DNA of 40,310 nucleotides from Bradyrhizobium sp. ORS 375 (lineage in GTDB: Bacteria; Pseudomonadota; Alphaproteobacteria; Rhizobiales; Xanthobacteraceae): assembly GCF_000239775.1 (NCBI RefSeq), contig NZ_CAFI01000199.1:1-40310 (forward strand), given 5' to 3'. Below are positions 8,554 to 16,304 of the stretch, piece by piece. The notes beneath the pieces were generated by a model. It saw only the letters and a list, made by a program, of their open reading frames with translations. It ran no database searches and was not told where the DNA came from. Every line of letters starts with the position of its first letter. The first letter of the stretch is position 1. The translations under genes and the position numbers were made by a program.

Positions 8554-9759
8554 TCACTTGACAGCTTCGACCAAGGCCATGCCTTCGCCGCGGTAATGGC
8601 CGGCACCGACCACCACGATCTGGGTCGGAGCCTGCTTCATCTCGCTCTCGACGCCGGACGTGTCGCCGGGCGCGAACAGCGCGCCGCGCGAGATCGACAG
8701 CGCGGCGAGCGCGAGATCGAGCGCGAAATGCGCCTCCATCGTGTGGCCGAAGCGGGTGCCGCTCGAGCGCACGGCGAAAGACTTGTGATGGTCGAGGAAC
8801 GCGCGCTCCTCCGACGTCACGGGCTCGGCGCCGGTGGCGCCGGTGATGATCGCGCCCGCGGCGTCGTGCACGTCGAGCGCCGACCACAGCCGGTCGAGCG
8901 TGCCGGTGACGGCACCAGCCTCCTTGCGGCGGGCGCGATCGGCGACGACCTTGCTCAGCCGCGCCAGCGGCTTGGCGCCGCGCGCCTCGGCATGCGGCTT
9001 CGATTCGAGCACCAGGAACGCGCCGGCCGAGCCGAGCGCGAAGCCCGGATGCTCCTTGCGCGCCCACACCGGCTTGAACTCGTTCTTGAGATTGTAGTCG
9101 CCGAACTCGTAGAGCACGAGCAGGTCCTTGCGCTCGCCATTATGCGAGCCGCCGACCAGCGCGATGTCGCTCTGTCCGCCGGCGATGCGGGCCAGGGCGA
9201 TCTTGAACGCGTCGACGCCCGCGACTTCCTCGCCCATGAAGGTGCGCGAGGTGCCGCAGACGCCGTGCGAGATCGCGATATTGCCGGCAAGCAGGTTCGA
9301 GAGCTGCGCCAGAAACAGCGTCGGGCGCAGATCGCTCATCAGCCGGTCGTTGAGGAAGCCCGGCGTGCAGTTGCCCTCGGCTTCCGCGTTGAGAATCGCG
9401 GTGTCGACCGAGATGTCGCGCTCGCCGCCGCCGGCAGCGACGATCATGTCCATCCGGGACAGGATGTCCTTGTTGCCCTTGAGGCCGGCGGAATCCAGCG
9501 CGAGCCCCGCGGCATAGGTGCCGATGCGCTGCCACGCCTCCATCTGGCGCTGTTCCTTCTTCGGGATCTGCGCCTCGAGATTCACCTTGGCCCAGGGATG
9601 CACGATGTAAGGGGCAAAGCCCTTCTCATCGACATTGATCTGGCCGGCGTTGAGAGCCTCCCAGTTCGCATCGAGGCCCTCGCCAAGCGAGGTCGCAAGG
9701 CCGATGCCGGTGATCCAGACTTCGACGGGGGCTGATGTCACGGAAGGCGTCTCACTCAT
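8554..9759 (-). CDS. fabF2XL: KAS-like partner FabF2XL lacking the catalytic cysteine
   Basis: A 401-residue beta-ketoacyl synthase homologue. The fold landmarks are present (VWITGIGLATSLGEGLDANW at the N-terminus, AGNIAISHGVCG, IALVGGSHNGER, FALGSAGAFLVLES). The catalytic positions are not. Where active enzymes have A-C-x-S-G, this protein has EEVAG, placing Glu178 at the nucleophile. The first histidine motif (NAHGTAT) is replaced by IITGATG, with Thr306 at that place. Only the second histidine, His339 in FGHT, remains. This resembles the chain-length-factor subunits of type II polyketide synthases. Its start overlaps the fabZ stop by four bases (ATGA), so the two are translationally coupled. 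Annotation as FabF2XL follows gene order. Confidence 0.9.
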   Translation of the reverse strand: MSETPSVTSAPVEVWITGIGLATSLGEGLDANWEALNAGQINVDEKGFAPYIVHPWAKVNLEAQIPKKEQRQMEAWQRIGTYAAGLALDSAGLKGNKDILSRMDMIVAAGGGERDISVDTAILNAEAEGNCTPGFLNDRLMSDLRPTLFLAQLSNLLAGNIAISHGVCGTSRTFMGEEVAGVDAFKIALARIAGGQSDIALVGGSHNGERKDLLVLYEFGDYNLKNEFKPVWARKEHPGFALGSAGAFLVLESKPHAEARGAKPLARLSKVVADRARRKEAGAVTGTLDRLWSALDVHDAAGAIITGATGAEPVTSEERAFLDHHKSFAVRSSGTRFGHTMEAHFALDLALAALSISRGALFAPGDTSGVESEMKQAPTQIVVVGAGHYRGEGMALVEAVK

Positions 9760-10226
9760 CGCTGCAGGATCTGTTGCGGAAAGCCGACGCGCTCGGCGAC
9801 GGCGTCCATGTGTCCGCGCAGCTCCGGATTGGGGAAGGGGACGTGGCTGAACGTGATCGTCGCGTTCGAGCGCAGCTTGCCGCCGACCTTCACGCGCGCC
9901 TCGGTGATGGCGTAGCCGGAGCCCTCATGCAGCACGTTGGCCTCGACGGTCAGCACCTCGCCCGGCTGCACGAAGCCACGCATCTTGGCTTCCTTCACGG
10001 CGGCAAGGAACGGCATCCGCTCGAACTTCATCAGCGCGAGCAGCAGCCAGCCGGAGGTCTGCGCCATCGACTCGATCAGCAGCACGCCGGGCATGATCGG
10101 ATAGCCCGGGAAGTGGCCTTCGAAGATCGTGCTCTCGGTGGGAACCTTGGCTTCGACGGTGATGGTCTTCTCGTCCAGCTTGAGGTCGAGAATGCGGTCG
10201 ATCAGCAGGAAGTATTCGATCTGCAT
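9756..10226 (-). CDS. fabZXL: 3-hydroxyacyl-ACP dehydratase FabZ-like (FabZXL)
   Basis: A 156-residue hot-dog-fold dehydratase that removes water from 3-hydroxyacyl-AcpXL in each elongation cycle of the lipid A very-long-chain acid. The family active site is present in GHFPGYPIMPGVLLIESMAQ: His38 and Glu52, with the 14-residue spacing usual for FabZ. The length fits a cytosolic FabZ. It starts nine bases after the acpXL stop and overlaps the next gene by four bases. A separate housekeeping fabZ is expected elsewhere in the genome. Confidence 0.94.
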   Translation of the reverse strand: MQIEYFLLIDRILDLKLDEKTITVEAKVPTESTIFEGHFPGYPIMPGVLLIESMAQTSGWLLLALMKFERMPFLAAVKEAKMRGFVQPGEVLTVEANVLHEGSGYAITEARVKVGGKLRSNATITFSHVPFPNPELRGHMDAVAERVGFPQQILQR

Positions 10227-10235
10227 GGCGGGCGC

Positions 10236-10517
10236 TCAGGCGCCCTTGGCGGCGACCAGCTCGTCGATGCGGGCGCACAGGTTCTTGAGCACGAAATACT
10301 GCTCGGTGCTGGCTTTGCCGTCGTTGACTTCCTGCGTCCACTTCTCGAGCGGCAGCTTGATGCCGAAGGCCTTGTCGATCGCGAAAGCGATGTCGAGGAA
10401 ATCGAGGCTGTCGATGCCCAGATCGTCGATGGCGTGGCTATCCGGCGTGATCGTGTCGCGCGGGATGTCGCAGGTTTCAGCGATGATCGTGGCGACCTGA
10501 TCGAATGTTGAGGACAT
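10236..10517 (-). CDS. acpXL: Special acyl carrier protein AcpXL
   Basis: A 93-residue acyl carrier protein dedicated to the very-long-chain hydroxy acid of lipid A. The phosphopantetheine site is Ser37 in the DSLD motif ([18 protein letters not shown]). The protein is longer than ordinary ACPs (about 78) and carries the AcpXL-type C-terminal part with [22 protein letters not shown] place the start at 10517 ([12 protein letters not shown]); an upstream extension in frame reads as arginine/serine-rich noise. It is the first gene of the five-gene lipid A cluster, and a plausible promoter lies about 115-145 bases upstream. Confidence 0.95.
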   Translation of the reverse strand: MSSTFDQVATIIAETCDIPRDTITPDSHAIDDLGIDSLDFLDIAFAIDKAFGIKLPLEKWTQEVNDGKASTEQYFVLKNLCARIDELVAAKGA

Positions 10518-10632
10518 CACTAAGCCTTTGAATTTTGAAGCTAATCCGGTAGGTGGCGACGAGAGGACACCGCGCCCCCGAAAGGCGTCTGATGCGAGCC
10601 CTGATACCCCCGTCGCCCGGGAGTCGTGTGCC

Positions 10633-10661
10633 CGTATATCGGAGCGCCGCCGTGAGTTCAA
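10633..10661 (-). promoter_or_regulatory. Candidate sigma-70-type promoter of the acpXL operon
   Basis: On the minus strand, TTGAAC (10661-10656) and TATACG (10638-10633) are separated by exactly 17 bases. They match the -35 and -10 consensus at four of six positions each. Transcription would start near 10626 and give a leader of about 110 bases before acpXL. Only a motif match; no other support. Confidence 0.4.
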
Positions 10662-10724
10662 TGGAGCCGGACAGGGCGGTTGTGGCGGGATTGTGATGCC
10701 CTGTCAGGGAGGCCAGGCGCCCCG

Positions 10725-11087
10725 TCAGGGCGTGTAGGTCTCGGTGATGATGCGGGCGCAGTCGCGCCGTCCGGTCAGCAGGCAGTCCTGGGTCTTGCGC
10801 AGATCGGCGATGCTCATCGCCAGCCAGATGCCGATCGCGGTCAGCGCGATGGTGAAGGCGATGGCGGCGATGTTGGCCAGGATACGGTGGCGGAAATCGT
10901 CGGGCTCCTCGCGCGGCTGCTCGTAGCGGGAGAGGTCGAGGGACACCGGCTCGGGACGCCGTAGCGGCACAGGGGGATTGACGTTCGGACTGCCGCCTTC
11001 GGCGACGCGCCGCACCGGACCATTGCGCGGCCGGAACGGCACCACGCGATGCTCGTCCTCCGCTGCGATGGGGCGCTGGGTCTTCAT
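10725..11087 (-). CDS. Small single-pass membrane protein of unknown function
   Basis: A 120-residue protein I do not recognise. The first 65 residues are hydrophilic and rich in Pro, Arg and Glu (EPVSLDLSRYEQPREEPDDF). One clear membrane helix follows (about 70-92, ILANIAAIAFTIALTAIGIW), then a short tail with two cysteines (DCLLTGRRDCARII). The likely topology is N-terminus inside with the Cys-containing tail in the periplasm, where a disulfide could form. A GGAG sequence precedes the ATG. It lies upstream of acpXL on the same strand, with about 207 bases between. Confidence 0.75.
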   Translation of the reverse strand: MKTQRPIAAEDEHRVVPFRPRNGPVRRVAEGGSPNVNPPVPLRRPEPVSLDLSRYEQPREEPDDFRHRILANIAAIAFTIALTAIGIWLAMSIADLRKTQDCLLTGRRDCARIITETYTP

Positions 11088-11284
11088 GCCTCGACTCCGA
11101 TGCTCTTTCTTAGCACGCGGGCCTAAGCTCCCACAAAGAAACTTTGCTGCTATTGAGCTGCATCAGACGAGCGTCTCGCCCTGCGGATGTGTCGTCGCCA
11201 CTGCATCTGGTGTATCGATGGAACCCGCGTGCTGCCGGCGCCGATCTCGCCGGAGCTGTTGACGACGTCCATTGGAGCCGACCC

Positions 11285-11908
11285 ATGGCCAATTTACGCG
11301 AGCCGCTGTTGCATCCGATCCCGATCCTGTCGCTGCGTCCGACGCAGATGACGGTGGGCATGCGCGAGGTGAAGGAGAAGCGCGCGCGTTTTCGCGAGCA
11401 CAAGGCTAAGAAGAAGGCCGAGCTGCTCGGCAAGCACATGATCCCGGTCGTGCTCGGACCGGACAAGCGGCACTACGTGGTCGACCACCATCACCTGGCG
11501 CGGGCGCTGCACGACGAGGGCGTCAAGGACGTGCTGGTCACGGTGATCGGCGATCTCTCGATGGTCGATCCCGACGGCTTCTGGAACGTGATGGACAACA
11601 AGCGCTGGGTGTATCCCTACGACGCCAAGGGCGAGCGGCGGCACTTCAAGGACCTGCCGAAGAGCGTCGCTGACCTGAAGGACGATCCGTTCCGGAGCCT
11701 GGCCGGCGAGCTGCGCCGCGCCGGCGGCTTCGCCAAGGACACCACGCCATTCAGCGAGTTCCTGTGGGCTGATTTCCTGCGCCGCAAGGTCAAGCGCAAG
11801 ACGGTCGAGACGCATTTCGCCGCGGCCATGGAGCACGCGCTGGCGCTCGCCAAGGGCCATGACGCCGTCTATCTGCCCGGCTGGTGCGGCCCGGCGTCGG
11901 ACGACTGA
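11285..11908 (+). CDS. ParB-like (ParBc_2-type) protein
   Basis: A 207-residue protein with an N-terminal ParB/sulfiredoxin-like fold. Features: LLHPIPILSLRPTQMTVG at the start (the typical 'I.V..LRPTQ..VG' opening), then IPVVLGPDKRHYVVDHHHLARAL (about residues 57-79), matching the 'D.HH...A' core of the putative ParB-like nuclease family. The C-terminal half is basic and ends PGWCGPASDD. It is not a partition ParB: there is no HTH, no parA neighbour and no parS site visible. The start at 11285 follows GGAG; the longer frame from 11144 lacks a ribosome-binding site. It is convergent with the next gene, with only seven bases between. Biochemical activity is unknown. Confidence 0.82.
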   Translation: MANLREPLLHPIPILSLRPTQMTVGMREVKEKRARFREHKAKKKAELLGKHMIPVVLGPDKRHYVVDHHHLARALHDEGVKDVLVTVIGDLSMVDPDGFWNVMDNKRWVYPYDAKGERRHFKDLPKSVADLKDDPFRSLAGELRRAGGFAKDTTPFSEFLWADFLRRKVKRKTVETHFAAAMEHALALAKGHDAVYLPGWCGPASDD

Positions 11909-11915
11909 TCAGCGC

Positions 11916-12500
11916 TTACTTCGCCTTTGGCAGCCGCCCCATCAGATAGAACTCGTCATTGGGCCGCATGCCCGTGACGTTGGCCATCCGGTTCGACAGC
12001 GCGAAGAAGGCCGCGATTGCGGCAATGTCCCAGATATCGTCGTCGCTGAAGCCGTGGCCGGTCAGCGTCTTGAAGTCGGCATCGCCGACGGTCTGCGCCT
12101 CCAGCGCGACCTTCATCGCGAAGTCGAGCATGGCGCGGTGGCGCGGGGTGATATCGGCCTTGCGGTAGTTGATCGCGATCTGGTCGGCGATCAGGGGATT
12201 CTTGGCGCGGATGCGCAGGATCGCGCCGTGGGCGATGACGCAATACTGGCACTGGTTGGCGCTCGAGGTCGCCACCACGATCATCTCGCGCTCGGCCTTG
12301 GTCAGCCCGCCATCCTTGTCCATCAGCGCATCATGATAGGCAAAGAAGGCGCGGAACTCGTCGGGCCGGTGCGCCAAGGTGAGGAAGACGTTGGGCACGA
12401 AGCCGCTCTTCTCCTGCACCCCTAACAGGCGCGTGCGGATGTCGTCCGGCAGCGCGTCGATCGCGGGGACGGGGAAGCGGCTGATGGCGGGCTGGGTCAT
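11916..12500 (-). CDS. AhpD-like peroxidase-related protein (CMD family)
   Basis: A 194-residue all-helical protein of the carboxymuconolactone decarboxylase/AhpD superfamily. It carries the redox motif CQYC with the following histidine (ANQCQYCVIAHG: Cys84, Cys87, His91), as in AhpD where this site reduces peroxide-linked partners. The region upstream (PNVFLTLAHRPDEFRAFFAYHDALM) and downstream (LDFAMKVALEAQTV) fits the 'uncharacterised peroxidase-related enzyme' subfamily. It is likely cytoplasmic and involved in peroxide or organic peroxide defence, but the electron donor is unknown. It is not adjacent to ahpC. Confidence 0.87.
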   Translation of the reverse strand: MTQPAISRFPVPAIDALPDDIRTRLLGVQEKSGFVPNVFLTLAHRPDEFRAFFAYHDALMDKDGGLTKAEREMIVVATSSANQCQYCVIAHGAILRIRAKNPLIADQIAINYRKADITPRHRAMLDFAMKVALEAQTVGDADFKTLTGHGFSDDDIWDIAAIAAFFALSNRMANVTGMRPNDEFYLMGRLPKAK

Positions 12501-12571
12501 GGCAACGGGTCCGGCGTGGCGTGTGGGGAGCGAACCTTAGTCGATCGGAGAGGAGGCGCAACGGTTCGGCG

Positions 12572-13438
12572 TCAGTTCATCACCTCGACCGTGGCCGAGC
12601 GGCCGGCGACCAGCTCGCGGCGCTCCGGCACCTGGTCCAGCGCAATGCGCACCGGAATGCGCTGCGCCAGCCGCACCCAGTTGAAGGTCGGGTTGACGTT
12701 GGCGAGCAGGCTCGCGCCCTCGGCGCGGTCGCGGTCCTCGATGCCCGCGGCAATGCTCTCGACATGGCCGGTCAGCACCTCGCCGGTGCCCATCAGGCGG
12801 ATACGCACGGGCGCGCCGACGCGGATGCGCGGCAGCTTGGTCTCCTCGAAATAACCCTCGACGTGCAGCGTGTCGGTGTCGACCAGGGCCATCACGCCCT
12901 TGCCGGCGCTGACGTAAGTGCCGGGACGCAGATCCATGTTGGTGATCACGCCGTTGACCGGGGCGTGCACCTCGCTGCGCTCGAGATTGAGTTTCGCCAC
13001 CGCCTCGTCGGCTAGCGCCTGGTCGTAGGACGCCTGCGCCTGCTGCTGGGTGGCGAGCACCTGCTCCTGCTTCTGCTGCGACACGGCCTCGGTGGTCAGC
13101 GACTGATAGCGATTGAGATCGGCATTGGCCTGGTTGAGGGTGGCCAGGCGTCCGGCGACGACGGCGTCGGCCTGCTGCAGCGCGAGCTTGAAGCGGGCGC
13201 GATCGATCCGGAAGATCACGTCGCCCTGATGCACCGGCTGGTTGTCGCGCACCAGCACCTCGGTGACGAAGCCGGAGACGTCGGGCGCGATCTGGACGAT
13301 ATCGGCGCGGACGCGGCCGTCGCGGGTCCACGGCGCCTTCATGTAGTAGCCCCACAGGTAGCTGCCGACCAGGACTGCTGCGGCGACGGCGGCCGCGGTG
13401 ACCGCAACGCGGCCGAGCAGGGCGAAGGTGCTTTTCAC
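12572..13438 (-). CDS. aaeA: HlyD/AaeA-type membrane fusion protein of an efflux pump
   Basis: A 288-residue periplasmic adaptor. A single N-terminal membrane anchor (about residues 8-29, LGRVAVTAAAVAAAVLVGSYLW) is followed by a biotinyl-lipoyl half motif (PDVSGFVTEVLVRDNQPVHQGDVIF), a coiled-coil hairpin, the second lipoyl half (VHAPVNGVITNMDLRPGTYVSAG) and beta-barrel domains. The start codon is GTG, in a four-base overlap (GTGA) with the stop of the small gene before it, implying translational coupling. With the FUSC permease and the DUF1656 protein it forms an AaeAB-like pump, known in E. coli for hydroxylated aromatic acids. Substrate here is inference. Confidence 0.93.
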   Translation of the reverse strand: MKSTFALLGRVAVTAAAVAAAVLVGSYLWGYYMKAPWTRDGRVRADIVQIAPDVSGFVTEVLVRDNQPVHQGDVIFRIDRARFKLALQQADAVVAGRLATLNQANADLNRYQSLTTEAVSQQKQEQVLATQQQAQASYDQALADEAVAKLNLERSEVHAPVNGVITNMDLRPGTYVSAGKGVMALVDTDTLHVEGYFEETKLPRIRVGAPVRIRLMGTGEVLTGHVESIAAGIEDRDRAEGASLLANVNPTFNWVRLAQRIPVRIALDQVPERRELVAGRSATVEVMN

Positions 13439-13644
13439 GACAGGAGCTCCGAAGCGAGATAGACGATGCCGCCGAGCGCGCAGACGTACAGCGCGAAGTC
13501 GAACAAGGCGGGGTGCCAGACCAGGCGGTAGACGCCGAGGCGGCGCATGAGGACGCGCAGCAATGCGATGCAGCCGTAGGCCACGACGAGCCAGAGCAGC
13601 AGCGAGGGCACCAGCACGCCGGCGATGTCGATGTCATGTCTCAT
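13435..13644 (-). CDS. aaeX: DUF1656 small membrane protein (AaeX-like)
   Basis: A 69-residue protein with two membrane helices (about residues 7-28 and 47-66), beginning MRHDIDIAGVLVPSLLLWLV. The sequence matches the small DUF1656 proteins that sit between the permease and adaptor of Aae-type pumps. Its ATG overlaps the stop of the permease gene (ATGA at 13644-13641), and its own stop overlaps the GTG start of the adaptor. The role is unknown even in E. coli. It is easily missed because longer open frames overlap it. Confidence 0.88.
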   Translation of the reverse strand: MRHDIDIAGVLVPSLLLWLVVAYGCIALLRVLMRRLGVYRLVWHPALFDFALYVCALGGIVYLASELLS

Positions 13645-15692
13645 GCGACGAGGCTCCGCAGACCGGTCGCGTCGGCGTGATACGCCGGCGCGTCCGGGAA
13701 CAGTCCGGTGCGGATGCCGACCAGTCCGATCAGCGCGTCCTCCTTGGCTGCTGCGGCCGGCTCGGCGAGCGTCTTCAACAGCGCGACGTCGATCGCGGCG
13801 AGCAGATCGGTCGGCATCGCATCGGCACCGGTCCCGCGGCTGCGGCACGCGGCGGCGAGATAGTCGAGCATGGTGTCGATGGCGCCGAGCGTCGCCGCCG
13901 TCAGCCCGTGACGGGCGCGGCGGAGATCGATGATGTTGAGGCCGACGCGCAGCTGACTGAGGCTGTCGAGCTCGCGGCGGTCGTCCTCGGGGATGGCCGC
14001 GAAGCGCTGCGCCAGCAGGCCGAGGCGGTCGAGCATCAGGCCGACAAAGGCGGCGCGGTCGTGATGGCCACGGCGCTCGGCGGTCAGGGCCAAGGTCTCC
14101 CAGCTGGTGCGCAACAGCCGCTGCGCGATCCATTCGGCGCGGACTGAGCGCACCAGGCGGGTCAGCACCACGGCCGCGGCCATGCCCACCATGAAGGCAA
14201 TCGCCGAATTGGCATAGCCCTGGAAATCCGCGCTGTAGGTCGACTGCAGCGCCAGCAGCGTGGCGCCATTGGCGCCGAGCGCCATGCCGATCGGCGTGGT
14301 CTGCGGGCGGGCGATCAACACGCCGAACAGCAGGAAGGCCGGCGCCAGCGCGGCGATCAAGAGCTCCACATCGGAGATCGCCGGGATGATTGCAAACAGG
14401 TAGACCGCGTCGATCACGATCGCGACCAGCGACCACGCGGCGAAGCGGACGATGCTGGGGGCGGGGTCGTCCTGCGCGGCGAAGAACGAGCAGGCGACCG
14501 CCGCCATCATCGGTGCCGAGGCGCCGTCGGTCCAGCCGGTGGCGATCCAGAACGCGCAGCAGACCAGGATGGCGAAGACGACGCCGGCGGCCGACCACAG
14601 CGCCAGCGCGTGGTCGCGATGCCGGGCCGGCGCGATCCCCTGCTCGGTGCGGAAGGCGAGCGGCACCTTGGCCGTCTCCTCGCTCGCTGCAATCGCCGCG
14701 TTCAGCGCCCGGCAGTCCTCGGCGATGTCGACCAGCTCGCGCAGGCGGATCAGGAGGCTCGCGATCATGATCTGGTCCCAGGACGCGTTGTCCTCCAGGG
14801 AGGGGCGGAGCGCGTCGATCGCGGCACGCAGGCGATCGGCCGGCTCGCGGTCGTCGGCTGCGATGACCCAATCGGCCAGGCGTTGCAGCAGCTCGTTCAG
14901 CTCGCGCCCGATATGACCTTGGAGCGCCGCCAGCCGGTCATGGACCGAGCCGAGCAGCGGGAGCAGCAGTTGCATGTGCAGCCGCAGCGACCGCAGGCCC
15001 TCGACGGCGTCGTGGTCGGCCTGCCGGTCGAAGGCGAGGTGGGTCGCGAGCGTGTCGATCTCCAGCGCTTCGGCTGCCAGCCGCAGCCGGTGGGCGCGGT
15101 CGTCAGCGCTGCCGCCGCCACCGAGCAGCACGTCGCGGCTCAGCCGGCGTGCCTCATCGAGCCAGCGCTCGACCTTGCCGGCGACCGCCGGCGCGACGCT
15201 GCGCGGCAGCACGATGGTCGAGACCAGCGTGGCACAGACGATGCCCAGCGTGATCTCCTGGGCGCGCGCCACGGCGACGTCGAAGATGCCGCCGGGATCG
15301 GTCACGGCGGGAAATCCGATCAGGGCCAGCGTGTAGCCGGCCAGCATGAAGAAATAGCTGCGCGGCGTGCGGTCGAGCAGCGAGACATAGAGGCAGGCGC
15401 CGGTCCACAGCGCAATGGCGAGGCTGAGCAGCTCGGGCGAATTGACGAAGCTCGGCACGATCGCCACCGACGCCGCGGCTCCCGCGAGCGTTCCGAGCAC
15501 GCGGTAGAGCGCCTTGGAGGCGGTGGCGCCGGCCAGTGGCTGCGAGGTGATGTAGACGGTGGCCATCGCCCAATACGGTCGCGGCAGGTCGATCCACAGC
15601 GCGATCAGGAGCGCCAGCATCGCGGCTCCGAACGTCTTCACCGAGAATGCGAGGTCCGCGCCGCGCACCGGAAAGGTCATCGTGTTTCGCAT
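13641..15692 (-). CDS. aaeB: FUSC-family aromatic-acid efflux permease (AaeB-like)
   Basis: A 683-residue inner-membrane protein with two blocks of hydrophobic helices (about residues 18-180 and 360-510). The blocks are separated by a soluble helical domain with regular Leu/Arg spacing and followed by another soluble domain. The motif RPYWAMATVYITSQPLAGATASKALYR near residue 40 is the FUSC hallmark, and a second copy-like segment lies near GATLLALQSTYSADFQGYANSAIAFM. The length fits AaeB (about 655 in E. coli). The start shares one base with the marR stop (TGATG). Part of the coupled operon marR-aaeB-aaeX-aaeA; the known family role is relief from hydroxybenzoic-type acids. Confidence 0.93.
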   Translation of the reverse strand: MRNTMTFPVRGADLAFSVKTFGAAMLALLIALWIDLPRPYWAMATVYITSQPLAGATASKALYRVLGTLAGAAASVAIVPSFVNSPELLSLAIALWTGACLYVSLLDRTPRSYFFMLAGYTLALIGFPAVTDPGGIFDVAVARAQEITLGIVCATLVSTIVLPRSVAPAVAGKVERWLDEARRLSRDVLLGGGGSADDRAHRLRLAAEALEIDTLATHLAFDRQADHDAVEGLRSLRLHMQLLLPLLGSVHDRLAALQGHIGRELNELLQRLADWVIAADDREPADRLRAAIDALRPSLEDNASWDQIMIASLLIRLRELVDIAEDCRALNAAIAASEETAKVPLAFRTEQGIAPARHRDHALALWSAAGVVFAILVCCAFWIATGWTDGASAPMMAAVACSFFAAQDDPAPSIVRFAAWSLVAIVIDAVYLFAIIPAISDVELLIAALAPAFLLFGVLIARPQTTPIGMALGANGATLLALQSTYSADFQGYANSAIAFMVGMAAAVVLTRLVRSVRAEWIAQRLLRTSWETLALTAERRGHHDRAAFVGLMLDRLGLLAQRFAAIPEDDRRELDSLSQLRVGLNIIDLRRARHGLTAATLGAIDTMLDYLAAACRSRGTGADAMPTDLLAAIDVALLKTLAEPAAAAKEDALIGLVGIRTGLFPDAPAYHADATGLRSLVA

Positions 15693-16174
15693 CAGAGGCC
15701 CGGGTCGGACGATACGGTGTCGTGCAGGCGCGTCATGCGCTGCGCGATGCGATGCAAAACGTCGGAGGCAACCGCGAGGTCCTCAGGCGAGATGTCCTGA
15801 AGCAGAAAGGTTCGCACGCGCCCGAGCACGGCCTCGATTTCCGTAGCCTTGGCTTCGCCGCTGGCGGTCAAATGCAGCGTCTTGGCGCGGCGGTCAGTGG
15901 GGTCCTCGCGCCGCTCGACGAGCTTCTCGGTCTGCAACAGGTCGATCAAGCGGACGAGAGAGGGGCCCTCGATGCCGACCTCCTCGGCCAGCGCGCCCTG
16001 GCGAATGCCGCCGTTTGCGTCCTTGCCGCGACGTGCCAACGCCCGCAGCGGGTGGGCCGTGGCCTGCGACAGGCCGTGATCGGCCAGGGCCTGGTCGGCC
16101 TCGCGCCGCCACAGCCGGGCGACGCGGGCGATCAGCAGGCCGATCTCCGATTGGGCTTTGGTCGGACTGGACAT
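15692..16174 (-). CDS. MarR-family regulator of the AaeB-type pump
   Basis: A 160-residue winged-helix repressor. The DNA-binding region runs from ALAEEVGIEGPSLVRLIDLLQTEKLVERREDPTDRRAKTLHLT, with the recognition helix at SLVRLIDLL and the wing containing the DPTDRRAK motif. The N- and C-terminal helices form the dimer interface. Its gene is the first of the efflux operon and its stop overlaps the aaeB start by one base. A perfect 8-bp inverted repeat lies 22-45 bases before its ATG. MarR proteins often sense phenolic compounds, which fits an aromatic-acid pump; autoregulation is inferred from the site. Confidence 0.93.
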   Translation of the reverse strand: MSSPTKAQSEIGLLIARVARLWRREADQALADHGLSQATAHPLRALARRGKDANGGIRQGALAEEVGIEGPSLVRLIDLLQTEKLVERREDPTDRRAKTLHLTASGEAKATEIEAVLGRVRTFLLQDISPEDLAVASDVLHRIAQRMTRLHDTVSSDPGL

Positions 16175-16195
16175 CGTGAGATTTAGATAGGATCA

Positions 16196-16219
16196 GAATT
16201 GATAGGATGCAATCAATTC
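16196..16219. promoter_or_regulatory. Inverted repeat, probable MarR operator
   Basis: The arms GAATTGAT (16196-16203) and ATCAATTC (16212-16219) are perfectly complementary, with an 8-base spacer. A direct repeat GATAGGAT (16186-16193 and 16201-16208) overlaps it. It is the only AT-rich stretch between the HerA-like gene and marR, which are both on the minus strand. Binding by the adjacent MarR protein is inference. Confidence 0.6.
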
Positions 16220-16304
16220 GAACGAACGTCTTCGTGATGGGCCCGGGAGCTGGCTGGAGATCACCAGGCTCCGGCTCTGGCCACGAAGGACTGTGGTCCT
16301 CAGC

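Noticed and set aside
11285-11908. Chromosome-partition ParB and replication origin
   Set aside because: No parA, no HTH domain, no parS-like repeats; the protein belongs to the ParB-like nuclease group.
16196-16219. FixK/FNR box (TTGAT...ATCAA) before the marR-aaeB operon
   Set aside because: The half-sites are eight bases apart instead of four, so it does not fit the FNR family and is better read as a MarR operator.
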